Positions 38,579 through 50,246 of a stretch of 64,000 nt of DNA are shown here, piece after piece. The stretch's first letter is position 1. Every line of letters starts with the position of its first letter. This DNA comes from Perca fluviatilis. Lineage: Eukaryota; Chordata; Actinopteri; Perciformes; Percidae. The position numbers were made by a program, and so were the translations under genes. The stretch lies in contig NC_053116.1 of assembly GCF_010015445.1 (NCBI RefSeq), positions 11,088,085 to 11,152,084 of the forward strand, written 5' to 3'. A model generated the notes under the pieces. It saw nothing but the letters and a program-made list of their open reading frames with translations. It did no database searches and was not told the DNA's origin.

Positions 38579-38586
38579 TTTAAATA
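38579..38586 (-). promoter_or_regulatory. TATA-like box TATTTAAA
   Basis: The minus strand reads GGCTATTTAAAGGC, about 230 bp upstream of the exon 1 donor. It would place a transcription start near 38550. CpG-island promoters often lack a functional TATA, so this is tentative. Confidence 0.35.
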
Positions 38587-39020
38587 GCCAACATCAGCCT
38601 ACGGAACCTGTTAAGCTGCGGCGGTGGTGGCGTCATTCATTCAAGTAAAAACCTTCATAACGGCGAGTAAATGGCAAATGCAGTGCGTAAACTTCGCAGC
38701 AGAGCGTTCAGCGTGTGAGCTGACCTCCTAATGTTACTTTGCTAGGACCGTGTCAATGAAAATGGCACATTCCTTCAGTTCGGGATTCGGCGTCCTCCAG
38801 TTTCCAGTCCAGGCTGCTCTACAGAACGCACGCCGCGGCCAGGCTTGCCATGGTCCCGCGGGGGGAATTTCGCAGCGTCGGTCGGTCGGTCGGTTCAGAG
38901 CCGCAGCGCAGCGTCGCTTCCTCACAGGGGCTCTACCGGACTGACACACATTAGCGGCTCCATCAATGTACTGTAACAGTAGTGTGTGTGTGTACGCTGC
39001 CCTGCCACTGGCACGCTGCG

Positions 39021-42000
39021 TGTTTAAAGCCAGCCCCCCTCACACTCCTGCTCGTTATGGTGTTAACCGTTTCCGCCCAGAGAACAAACATTCATAATGA
39101 ATACATTAAAGGAACATTTGTGTCGAATTCAGCAATGCAGTCTTAGAGCATTGAGAACTACATGAGTAAGCCATATTGTCTAACAAATAATACTTTGCTG
39201 TAAACATTAATCCATATGGTAAATTGCAATGCACCATCCGCTCAACTGATAACAAAAAAGGAGACTACCAAAGGGATCTCTCAAGTTTCTAAGATGCTAA
39301 GTATAATTTACAGTTCGGATAACTTACTGTAAAAAATAATGATATAGGCCTAAAATTTAAATGGCCCTATTATTACCTTTGGAAATCATTATAACCGACT
39401 ATATTAAATATCCTATTGATAATTGACATTTGGATAGTGCATCACATTTATGAAAAGAAAAATGTTCTTACCCATCACAGTTTTGTCTGCGCAGCACACG
39501 CTGAACCCACTCAGTGACACTCTCCCATCCAACTCTGTTTCTGTTAGGACACTGCCATCTATAGGCCAAACTGTCAACCTGCTCACACCTCTCTCGCTCT
39601 CGTCTCCCCGTCTCCTGATTTCTTCATTTCTCCGTTTCTGCTTCTCTTTTCCCCCCCTAGTTTTAGATAAACCTTTTGATTTGCTCTCCCTCATTCTCTC
39701 TGGCTCAGAGATGTAGTTATTACACCACTCACCAGAGTCAACTGAGTGTTCCAACTTTGGAGATAATAATCAACCCTTAAAAGTTTTTTCCTATAATTTG
39801 CCACGGCATCAGTAACATAGTGCCCTACACCAGCTTTTGTGTCTCTTACTTTGAACTATCATGTTACTTGTGCTGCAGACACCATTCAGTTCTATTGATT
39901 TCAATGGGAAGGCACCCAACAAGTGTACTCGCCTATCACTCCTTTCATTTTTATTCATACATGATAAATCTTTGATCAGTGATCTCAATATTGACTGCCA
40001 AGTGTTGACTTTTACTTTTCTTTGCATAACTGAGACTGCATCTGTGCCCTTAGTGCGTTATGACAAAAAGTAGGCTATCCACATTCTCTGATGCATCAAT
40101 AATGCAGAGTGGGGGAAAGGGAGCCAGTGTCTGCCATCAAAAGTATTGCAAAACTGCCAGAAGGAAGAAGATGTGGAACAACCAGTGTAAGTACACTAAA
40201 AGCACAGCGCCCACTTAAAGACAGGGTCAATAGCTGGAGGGTGTCCATATTGGAAATCCACCGCACTACCTCTCAAATGGATCTTAGTCAACCTTGGGCG
40301 GCACGGGTAATCAAATACAGAATGTTTTTTTTTAATCCATTACTCATGGCCCTGTTTGGAGCAGCCCTGTTTGGAACAAGCTGTGATTTGTTTGATTGGA
40401 ACATAACTCAATTCATATTGAAAGAACGCAGAACTGCCTGGAAGACGTTCTGCCTGTTTTGTGAAGAGAGAAATGATAAATGAAGCCATTTCTGTGAGGT
40501 GAAGCTTGGTTATTACATACAGTACAATTCTATCAGTCATGTTTCACTTTAGGACACATATCGACTGACACAGGCTGGTACCGTGAAAGAGAAAAAGACT
40601 AGTACATTGTTCAAAACAGGACAACTATGCAGCTTTAATTGGTCACCTTGTTTAGAAAAAAATACAAGAGAATTGCAAGGACTGTAGCTTTAATTAGTCT
40701 CTGAACTATCATATGCAACATTTATATCGTATTTATGTCTTGAAGTTCCTTAAATTTCGATTTTCTTTTCAAATCAACATGCACAAATATGATGCGACAG
40801 GCAAGCCAACGGGAAAATATCCATACTTGTGTGCCTGTGTATCGTGCTCAGCTCGGTTTCTTTGCTCCCTCAAGCACCTTCATTTGATGCAAAGATACAG
40901 CGTTCGCTTATTGATGTGCTCATAACTTACATATGCACCTCTTGTCACAGACCTTCATTAAAGCCCTGTCTCGTAGTAGCAGAGAGCTGTGTCAAGATGG
41001 TCCAGGTTCACAGTGGTGCAACGCAGCCACTTTAAGCCTTGGCACCTTCCCAACCCCGAATCTGAAATCAAAGCACACATCATTGGTCATTAGGGCGCTG
41101 TCAAGACACGCAAGCCGCTGGTCACTTTATATCTACGTCTACATTTGGAATCTGAGCTGGTAGACAGAGACTGATTCTGTAAGGAGTGAGCCAAGAAACT
41201 AACGGGATTCAAAGCCCACAGTAAGGGAAAAGGTTAATTGCTGGAATTATGATTGTGTGATGTGCAGTACCTACTGTTTATCTCCGGATGTACAGGGCGG
41301 CTGGGCGCACGCAAAGAGAGGGCAGTGATGCTGCAAGGCATGTGTGACAGGAGATAGAAAGGGGTAATTCGTGGCAAAGCTCAAAGCTTATTTGTTGGAA
41401 GATCAATTCAGTGAGCAAATCAAACGGTGGTCAGGTGGAAGGGTGTGCACGGTGCTGGGAATGAGGCTCCCGACGCCAATGCGGAGCCGACCGCAGGGCT
41501 GCCGCTTGACCGTTTGCTGATCAAAGTGTTCGCACGCAGCGATTTCACGCTAAGTTGAAAGGTTTCAAAGGGGGCCTCTAGTGATGCCTTTAAATCTTTC
41601 TCCCTGCAGCAATATTTGAAGATATCACGAGGGAATGTGGCATCCTGTCGACTATACTGACACTCCATTCCCTCTCTTCTCTGACCCGTGTAAGCAATCA
41701 GCCTGACTGGAGAGAAAAAAATACCAGGAAACAATTACATGAAAAACTTAAGCGTCAATCTTATGCATATGATTGCCAATAATGTCTGTTCCAATGTTAA
41801 ACCATGTCAGTTACTAATCATTTTTTTAAACATTTATATTAAAAAAGGTACTACTTTCAGAAAATCCTTGTTATTAATAAGACCGGTGGCAGTTAAGTGA
41901 ACTGCAGTCAGCATTCTGTTCATGGATGTATAATAAAAACTGGCTGACCTATCTCCACAGTGCTGTGGAGTAAGGTCTGGCTACACCACATAAACCTTCT

Positions 42001-42145
42001 GGGATAGGATAAAAAAAAAAAAACGCTCTGGGTTGTTTGCATTTCTTTGAACCAATCACAATCGTCCGGACGCAGCTACGGTGGCTCTGCAAAATAGTCT
42101 CTGGAAGGAACTTGTTTTGGTGGAACACTTGCGTTTATCGGTGTT
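39021..42145. other. Upstream flank of plxna2, no gene seen
   Basis: Mostly unique, AT-rich DNA. About 41940-42145 has TGCTGTGGAGTAAGGTCTGG and a poly-A run and looks like part of an older repeat that hosts the 42146 insertion. Open frames (e.g. 40109-40483, 41420-41734) lack domains. Confidence 0.5.
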
Positions 42146-43069
42146 TTAAAGTGATGGTTCGGAGTAATTCACCCTAGGGTCCTTTGCACCATGACCTCGA
42201 GCCAAACACCCCCCCAGAAGCTTTTTTCACCTGGGTCTAACATTGGGAGAGTTAGCTAGAGTAGCGTTATCAGCTGAATAGCTTAGCGCAGGGGCTAATG
42301 GACCCACGTTTGTATCTTGTAAGTTACCCCACTAATAATGCCCGAAATGATACCAAACGTCTACAAGTAATACAAATAGGTATTGCTCTCATAAAACGAT
42401 GGATTGGAAAGTTTGTAAGTACACCAGAAGTTTATGAACACTTGCCTGCTCTCTTCAGCTCTCTGTTGCTGCTGCTGCTACCTGCAGTTAGACGAGTGCT
42501 TAGGGCCGTCTACAAATTACTACACCGAAAAGAGTTACAACAAAAATATTTATTAATTCAATGATTAAATAACGTAATGTCTCCAAACTTACCTCAATTA
42601 TTACTTGTCTCCTGCTAGTTATACTACAGCACTTACTTACAAAAAAAAAATTAAATTAATACATATTTTTGTTGCATCTCTTTTCGGTGTTGTAATTTGT
42701 AGACGACCCTAAGCACTCATCTTACAGCAGCAACAACAACAGCAGAGAGCAGAAGCCAGCAGGCAAGTGTTATTTACATAAACTTCTGGTGTACTTACAA
42801 ACTTTCCAATCCATCGTTTTATGAGAGCATAACCTATTTGTACTACTTGTAGACGTTTGGTATCATTTCGGCCATTATTAGTGGGGTAACTTACGAGATA
42901 CAAACGTGGGTCCGTTAGCCCCTGCGCTAAGCTATTCAGCTGATAACGTTACTCTACGCTAACTCTCCCAATGTTAGACCCAGGTGAAAAAAGCTTCTGG
43001 GGGGGGTGTTTGGCTCGAGGTCATGGTGCAAAGGACCCTAGGGTGAATTACTCCGAACCATCACTTTAA
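42146..43069. mobile_element. 924-bp foldback (long-TIR) element, TTAA-flanked
   Basis: Two inverted arms of roughly 400 bp (about 42146-42555 and 42660-43069) are nearly identical. They run from TTAAAGTGATGGTTCGGAGT inward through CCTAGGGTCCTTTGCACC and CAAACGTCTACAAGTA to a small A/T-rich loop. TTAA lies at both ends (42146-42149 and 43066-43069). No transposase. The two arms give the same small open frame once on each strand (42298-42564 plus, 42709-42903 minus), a repeat artefact. Confidence 0.9.
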
Positions 43070-43210
43070 GCCCCCAACGTCTCCTTCCAGGCAGCGCTGC
43101 CTAGCTGCCACTAGGATTAGGTTATGGTTATGGTTAGAGTTAAGGTTAGGGTTAGGTGCCTTGAAGTCAACAGTTGAAGCGCTGCCTGGAAGGAGATGTT
43201 GGGGGCTTAA
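43066..43210. mobile_element. 145-bp TTAA MITE abutting the foldback element
   Basis: Inverted ends of about 30 bp begin TTAAGCCCCCAACGTCTCC on the left and TTAAGCCCCCAACATCTCC inverted from the right. The centre holds GTTAGGGTTAGG-type repeats. Its left TTAA (43066-43069) is also the right TTAA of the foldback element. Confidence 0.85.
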
Positions 43211-43566
43211 AACACCATTGAGCAAAATTTGCAACCTACAAAAGAAAACGCCACATACAATATTAAATAAAGTGAACTGTTCACACAGCTGATAAATGGT
43301 TAAACCTAGCTCTTACCAGTGTTTCCCAGTCTGTACTTCGTCCACAGCAATCCCACCGATCGGTCCCAAAACATCCCAGTTAGAGAGGAAATGCCGTAAA
43401 CATATTCTTTGTAAATCTTTACAATCATTCCCCGAAAAAACCAAGCAGGCCTGTCTTGTTTCACGACCCAAATTTTCTTCTAAACTTGCCATTTCCAGCG
43501 TGTAGCTTGCTAACTCGAAGTTTGTTGTTGTTTCCCGAAGCGAGTTTGAGAACGGCAACACACAGA
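43211..43566. other. Flank between TTAA elements and inverted-repeat element
   Basis: No gene or clear terminal repeats. Probably part of an older repeat into which the neighbours inserted, since a TTAAAACACC sequence after 43207 is the inverse of GGTGTTTTAA just before 42150. Confidence 0.4.
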
Positions 43567-44402
43567 GGGCCTGATTTACTAACACTAGCGCAGTTTGCGC
43601 TGCGTCTGTTTATGCGAGTTCGGTAATAGCGCATGCTATGCTTCCACATTTTGCGTAGTATTTATCAACCCTGACACCCATCAGGCAATCAGCGTCTTTC
43701 TCCGCCCACTATACCGTAAAGTGCGCTGTAGCAAAGCGGTATGCTATGATACGCCTGAGTGCAGACTGTGATATTCCCACTGCTGATGCTATGACTGTTT
43801 GAAATGATCCTGATGCCAATATTTGTAATGTAGCGAGGAGTTTAACAACTGCTGGAATGGGATGTGAACGCTGAGTGGGAGATTTCTTCCTTTAATATTA
43901 ACTAACTCTAATATTGCATGGCTGCTTGATCTGTAACGCTAAATGATGTTGTGTTCACTGACAAAGTGTGATTCTTGTGTTAAAAATATTTTATATGTCT
44001 TCGTCTTGCTCAAATTACTGTTGCCATTTCACCAGCGGCATATAAAGGTCTACGAGGAAACTCGATTGCGGCTGGTTTAGACCTGCTTTAAAGAGGCAGA
44101 GAATTTCCCCCACAGAATAGAGGCGCGCTCTTACTGACAGTCTTTGTAAATACCACGGAATATATAATTAGGCGCACTTTGCGCTTATCCTCCCACCTTT
44201 TCGGGTGGAACTCCCACTTTCCCCACGACCCTCCCACAAACGCATATTGACAGCGCAACTTGTCTCTTCTTGCTCATGTGGCAGACAATCTGCGATTTTA
44301 CCTAAGTGCGCCCTGTTTGTAAATAGCCCGCATCGGTTACGTCCGTCTTTGCGACCAATTAGCGCCTGGAAACAGGTGCAAACGGCTTGATAAATCTAGC
44401 CC
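43567..44402. mobile_element. Inverted-repeat element (GGGCCTGATTTACTAA ends)
   Basis: Left end GGGCCTGATTTACTAA; inverted right end GGGCTAGATTTATCAA. AGA trinucleotides flank both sides (43564-43566 and 44403-44405), consistent with a 3-bp duplication as in PIF/Harbinger elements, but too short to be decisive. The interior is rich in GCGCA/TGCGC motifs. No transposase seen. Confidence 0.6.
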
Positions 44403-45583
44403 AGAGAGTGGTAGGTGATGTCAGGCTTTATCCTGGAAATGTACTTCCGTTGATCCAGACTACAGAGAAAGTCGGGGGAAGGTCTCAGCTTTTAAGTTAT
44501 GTAAATTGCTTCACATAGTACCTTTAATGTAAATGTTTAACCTCCTAACAAGGTTTAGCAGATTACACCCTCAAATATGTTTGTTCAACATTAACATACA
44601 TTCTACATAGATTCATACAAACAAACATAACGTGAAGGTTCTCATTTCATCCTTCAGGAGTAGTATTAGTCGTACTTCTCATTGCAGAGCTGTAAGCAGC
44701 AGAGTCCAGAATGTGTGGTGTGTGTCTTGGGACTTGGGATGTATGTGGCATTTGAACCAGGTCCATTATGGAAGTCCACCCCCGCTGCTTACTCTCCACT
44801 GCCCACCTGTTAGAGTAGGTACCGGATACACACTCAAGAGGCTCTAGGGACTACTGCCATGCAATCAGCAATTGCACACATACACACTCTTACAAACAGA
44901 AACCACATTCGTACCGGTGGCCCATTACATCAGTAATGGCCCACTGACGGACACTCAGCAGCCCACTACCACGTGGTGATGATCGGCCAGTTCTCCCACT
45001 CTACACCGGGGGAGACATATTTCACACAGGAAAATATTAGAAGAGGGAGGGAAGTCAAATTTAATCTAACACCATCATGCCCAGTTCACGCTTTAGTCAA
45101 CAAATTGGAACTATATGGAGGACAGCGGCAGTCTTATCAGAGTGATGATCTCAGTGAGAGTATAAAGAGTTTTCATTACTGTGATTTTGTTTTCCTTCCC
45201 TTCTTCAGGGAAAATAGCCCACCCTGAAGTTCAACTGAACGGAATGATGCCTGATCTGTGGCCCAAACATACGTCTCTCATTGGAGGCATCTCCTAAGCT
45301 TGTCAGGATCTGTCAATGGAAAAACAAAATTAAAATAGCAATTAATTTCCACAGAGATGCAATCACAGGAGACGTGGTAATTGCAAGCTGCTCTGATATG
45401 TTTGCTGAGAGAGGCATTGTATTAGATTGGTTTTCTTCTTTTTTTTTTATCATTATTTTGTCCTTGCTCGGAGGCATTCCATGAGCTGCAGCCTTGTGCT
45501 GTAAGCTCACACATCAGACTTGTGGCAACAAATCATGGACTCAGATGTCATCAGTATGGAAACATGGCGCCCTCAAAAATAGC

Positions 45584-45620
<37 letters not shown>

Positions 45621-45850
45621 TGAGAGAGAGAAAGTGCAGTACAGATGGTCCATCTTTCAACACATCAGTGCCACAATTGAGCTGTCAGAGAAGATGAATA
45701 ATGATGATATAAAAAACAATTAAGTACTTTATGCCCACAGTACTAAGTAATTTACACTCCTGCTGCAACTGCAAGGTGAGCAAAATCCAAAATGCCAAAC
45801 AAAATAGGAAGACTCGCACAGGGGTTTTTCTGTCATTACACGGCTTAGGT
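44403..45850. other. Upstream flank, no gene seen
   Basis: Contains a GA-rich repeat (45586-45632). Remaining sequence is unique-looking. Small open frames have no domains. Confidence 0.5.
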
Positions 45851-46620
45851 GCAGCGCCTAAAAGTGGATTTATGGTTGCCGTGGTGTTCTCGGCGCGAGG
45901 TGTGCGAGCTACAAAATGACGTCATCATGTCTTTCGTGTCCAGTGCGACGGCTCCGAAAGCTGTCGCAGCGCGTAGCCGTGCACCTCTGAATTTTTTGCA
46001 ACTTGGCACCTCGCTGCGTGCTCCACATGTCCACATGGTGGGTTGGGATGACCGGCCGAACAGATTCGCCTGTACAAACATCTGTGTGATTCTTCATGTA
46101 GAGACCACAGAGACAGTTAAAGGGCCTTATGTAAATATGTGGTAAGAGAGAGCCAACACACTGGGGGGGAAAAGAAAAGGCATTTTGCTGGACGGTGTGG
46201 GAAAACACAAGATCGCTTTGTCAAAAGTTTGAAAAAAAAAACGGCGTCATAGAAATAGTGTTCATAACATCGAGAAATTTGGATTTGGACGTAAGCGGCA
46301 GTAACGTTAATAATGCAATATAAATGCAATGTTTGGCGGTACGTCTGTGTTTATCATGGAAGTGTTTACTACTGTTGCCAGGCAGCCTGCTTTCCTTTAC
46401 TTCCGCTTTCTACTTCTTCTTCACTACTTCTTGCTTATTCGCAAATTATTGTGTTTGCACGCCCCCTGGCGTTTTGGAGAATACGGCAACAAACAAAACG
46501 TCTCTGTGCATGGTCGTAGCTTGCACGCAATCTATGGAGGCCCGCGCCATGGTGTCCTGCCTGAGTAGAAACAAAGCTTTAGCGGTTTTGCGCACCACCT
46601 GAGCGTATGAACGGAAAAAC
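45851..46620. other. Unassigned CpG-rich patch
   Basis: Two CpG-rich ends (about 45855-46030 and 46480-46620) flank an AT-rich middle. Motifs include TTCTCGGCGCGAGGTGTGCG and GCGCGTAGCCGTGC. It resembles an old non-autonomous transposon, but I cannot define its termini. No coding evidence. Confidence 0.35.
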
Positions 46621-46670
46621 AATGTGGGGAGCATCTGGACGACGAGCCGACGCACGGGACGGGCGTCCTC

Positions 46671-46741
46671 TAGGGCCCTGTTTACACAAATACGCTCGCG
46701 GGTGAAAACAACTAAATACTTTTTCAGATGTGCCTTTCGTT

Positions 46742-46788
<47 letters not shown>

Positions 46789-47140
46789 CGCCGTGTGTAT
46801 GTGTGTATGTCTGTGTGTGTGCATTGTTTGGAGCAATAACTCCACCTCCTCATCTGTCCAGACAAAATTGTCAGCTTTTGTTGTTCGCTTCACGCTACTA
46901 GGGAGAGAAGTAGAAGGAAGGTTCTACGCAGGACGCGCAGACTTGGTGCTGTTGTGTGGCAGTGCTTCACACTACCACCTCGCCGCCTGGTGTGCACACT
47001 ACATCGAATTTCACACACTTTTGCATCACCACATGCACGCAGATCCCCCAAAACGCTCGTCTAATCGCGGAATAAAAACTGAGAACGCAACGCCACTTTT
47101 GCGTTCTCTCTTCAGATTGTTTCCGTCTAAACATAGCCTA
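46671..47140. mobile_element. hAT-like MITE (TAGGGCCCTGTTTACAC ends)
   Basis: Left end TAGGGCCCTGTTTACACAAA; the inverted right end is TAGGCTATGTTTAGACGGAA. Terminal T-A-G-G and TGTTTA match a common fish hAT MITE type. Target duplication is not clear. It contains a GT microsatellite at 46745-46785. Confidence 0.55.
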
Positions 47141-47391
47141 GTTGTCTACTGCATACATGTGCATTTAGTGATCTCTCCCTCTCTGCAACCATAGACTGTA
47201 TATAAAGACTGCAACAGTTTCAACTGACAACCACTGAACTTTATGCAAATAATTGTCTGATGACGTCACTAATATGTACGGATATATATCACCTAAGCGG
47301 TCTAAACAACCAGGGAAAAACCTGTTCCCAGTTTGTTTTACAGCCTATCTGACATGTACGCACACAACCACCAACATGGATGCTTACCACT

Positions 47392-47468
<77 letters not shown>

Positions 47469-48970
47469 GTAGAAAATGAGTGAGAAAAAAAGCAAAACGG
47501 AGAGAAAATTAGCAAAAGTCCTCTTACAATGCAAAACACTTGCATTAGATAGGTGATGTGTTTTAATAAGATGCTTATCAGAATGTGGATCTCAGGAAAT
47601 TGCTGGCTATTTATTTTACTAGGGCTGCTCACTTTGCCTCAGCTCTTGATAAAGCATTTTGTTTTAATTAGACACATTTCCACACTCCTCCAGGGATGAC
47701 CTCTTATTATGGTGAAGTGGGCCTGCTTAGCAGAGCAGGCAGCCAGGAACGAGCTCCACCGTGCATCTCAATCATTTCTCATCCATGCTCATCTCGGGGG
47801 CCCGGGACCAAATCAAAGGAGTCGCTATTAAGCAGAACCAAATTGTTTAACACAGTAATCTTCCGCATATTTTTCATTCCTTCCCCATTTGCAATTGGAA
47901 ATGAGACATGGTGAAAAATATGATGCATTGTTTTGCATACTAACAAGGAACCTTGGATATCCTTATCCTTCACGGTTATAGAGATAGATAGTTCCGCAAC
48001 AATGAGAAACACATTTTCTGACTCATGAGTGTTACAGAGAAAATAAGACAATCGCTTTATCCGTTGTATCTGTAAAGGAGAGGAAGAAAATCCCAACAAC
48101 TGGCTGCGTTGGGCGGGATTACTGTTCTACCTTAGCTCCCTTTTTGATAGTGGTTATTTACAGTCCCGGGGAGCAGGCTTGCATAAGTGAAACATGATTT
48201 TAGGGCTTATGAGCCCTGTAAAACAGAGAGGGAACAACATATTCAGTCAGCATGCAGCATCTGCTACTTCCTGCATCGCATCAATATAAAAACAGTTGAC
48301 TTGTACTGAGCTACCAGATGTATGTGGGGGAGGGAAAAACACTGCCAGATATACCAACTAAATATTGTCGGATTTCAGCCAATCTGACATTTGCTTCTGA
48401 ACGTGAGACAGAAATCATTGGGCTCTTTGACAGAGAGTGTTCATGCTCTCCTCATGTGTCACTTCATTTCATTTTGGTTACTTCCAACGAAGAGAGGAGA
48501 AGAGGAAAAAAAAAAAAAAAAAGGTAGAGAGAGGACAAAGCAATTATATCCACCATTACATGCCATCACGCCTGATCTCCGAGGTATGGGGGCGGGAGGG
48601 GTGGCGGGGGGGGTGGCATGAGGTAGAGGGTGAGACTGATGAGAGCTTACCAGCAGCTTGAGACCTGCTCTGCTCCAGACAGGGATTTAGGTATTCTTCC
48701 TGTCTGTCTGTCCATAAGGTAGCATACAATCACAATGATACCTTAATCCAGCCTGGCCTTTTACATGGGGCCCCAGCCAGTGGCTCGTCCAAATGTAAAT
48801 GGGGGACTGAAGATGTCAATAGGGAAATGCCAGCATCACAATCTGACATAGTCATTAACTCCATCATTTTTGTTCTTAGTGCAAAGGGCAGAAAAAAAAA
48901 AAAAAAAGACATAGACGCAGGGAATATGTGAGATAAATTCATAAAGACTTACTAAATTTACATGCGAAAA
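47141..48970. other. Upstream flank with microsatellite
   Basis: An AC repeat at 47396-47466. About 47190-47215 has CCATAGACTGTATATAAAGA, a solo terminal motif of the family at 48971-50246. Poly-A and A-rich tracts lie near 48507-48524 and 48889-48907. No gene supported. Confidence 0.5.
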
Positions 48971-49709
48971 CCATAGACTGTAAAAAAGAATGGACAAAGC
49001 TTCCAGGTCTGAAAAGTGAAGCCAATGCAGAAGTGCCTTAAACCTGCATTCTATCTAATTTCCAGCAGGGGGCGCTCCATCGGTTGCAAAAAGAAGTCAG
49101 TTTCTATAGAAGTCTATGGGTCTATGACCAAACTTCTTACTTGGTTTATTACCTCTATAAACATTTTCATAATGGGTTTATGGTCTCAGTTGTTACTTTC
49201 AAGTCTGGGATGCTTTAGGGGCGTGGCTACACACCAACCTGTCAATCATAACAGAGGCTTAGTAATGCTAACCATGGCACTGTGTACATTAAACTAGACC
49301 TGAACTTGTTTTTGGGTGTTGTCTATGTTTTTGTCTTAAACTTTGACCCTCTCACTGTGTTTTCACTTCAAAGTTGATTGGAACATTTAGTGGCCTAAAA
49401 AGGTCTTGTTCAGTGTTATGCCAACCAAGGTAGCTAGCTAGCATTAGCTGGTAACTTAAAGGGACAATGTGCAGATTTTCTGTACTAGTGGAGTAAATCT
49501 CCACTGGATGACTCGCTTCAGAAGGGTTGTAAATCTCCAACTTTGTCCCTTTAGCATTTAGCTTAGCACAGTGCCATTGCAACCATAAACAACACTGGCT
49601 TGGCCACGTCATCCTCCCCAGCTCCACTCTCTCGTCAAAAATCGTCACATCAGGTTGCCAATGGGAGATGTCACAGATGCTCTGTCCACTAATTTTACCG
49701 CCAATGGCA
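48971..49709. mobile_element. CCATAGACT-type repeat, copy A
   Basis: Starts CCATAGACTGTA and shares blocks with copy B: GAAGTGCCTTAAACCTGCAT, CAGCAGGGGGCG, AGAAGTCTATG, CATAATGGGTTTATGGTCTC and a final CCAATGGG...GTCAC segment. Its right end is degenerate. It carries an extra TTAA insertion at 49456-49554. Confidence 0.7.
49456..49554. mobile_element. Small piggyBac-like MITE within copy A
   Basis: Begins TTAAAGGGACAATGTG and ends TTTGTCCCTTTAG, an inverse of the left end with the final TTAA mutated to TTAG. 99 bp. Its absence from copy B supports later insertion. Confidence 0.55.
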
Positions 49710-49713
49710 AAAA

Positions 49714-50246
49714 CCATAGACTATTAATATTAATGGAGAATGCATCCGTTTCGGCAAAGTGCTGCAAATGCGGAAGTGCCTTAAACCTGCATTCTATCTG
49801 AATTCCAGCAGGGGGCGACAAGTGCGGTTGCAAAATGAGGTTGGTTTCTGTAGAAGTCTATGAGAAAGTGATTTATTACCTCAGTAAACATTTCCATAAT
49901 GGGTTTATGGTCTCAAATGCTAGTTTTAAGTCTTCTGCAACACAGAATGTTGTTCATTTTTGGAATTATGGTCTCGTTGATTTTTTAAATCGGCAATAAA
50001 GCAGGGGGTGTTTTAAGGCGTGGCTATGATGTGATTGCCAGTTAAAGTGTGTAACGTAATGTAGAGTGTGTGTAACGTAATGTAGAGTGTAAGGTCTCCT
50101 CCCTCATTCCTCCCTCTCATCTAAAATCGTCACATCCGCAACCAGGATGGCTGCGCCTGTAACGGCAAACTCGACGATGGCTAGCAATCTCCACAAACCA
50201 ATGGGTGACGTCACACATGCGCTGCCCGTTAATATACAGTCTATGG
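49714..50246. mobile_element. CCATAGACT-type repeat, copy B
   Basis: Palindromic ends CCATAGACT (49714) and ATACAGTCTATGG (ending 50246). Same orientation as copy A and directly adjacent. No coding capacity. The superfamily is unclear from sequence alone. Confidence 0.7.

Larger units (their letters stand above)
38341..39020 (-). promoter_or_regulatory. plxna2: CpG-rich putative plxna2 promoter
   Basis: CpG is dense here compared with the AT-rich flanks, for example GCACGCCGCGGCCAGG, GTCCCGCGGGG and a GGTCGGTCGGTCGGT run at 38879-38894. The block has no transposons and contains the putative exon 1 donor. Further starts upstream of the TATA-like box, up to ~39.0 kb, are possible. Confidence 0.55.

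Noticed and set aside
42298..42903. Similar 64-88-residue proteins on opposite strands
   Set aside because: They are two readings of the same foldback arm and diverge by frameshift and stop.
43120..43160. Telomere-like GTTAGGGTTAGG repeat
   Set aside because: It is the short central part of a TTAA MITE, interstitial and degenerate.
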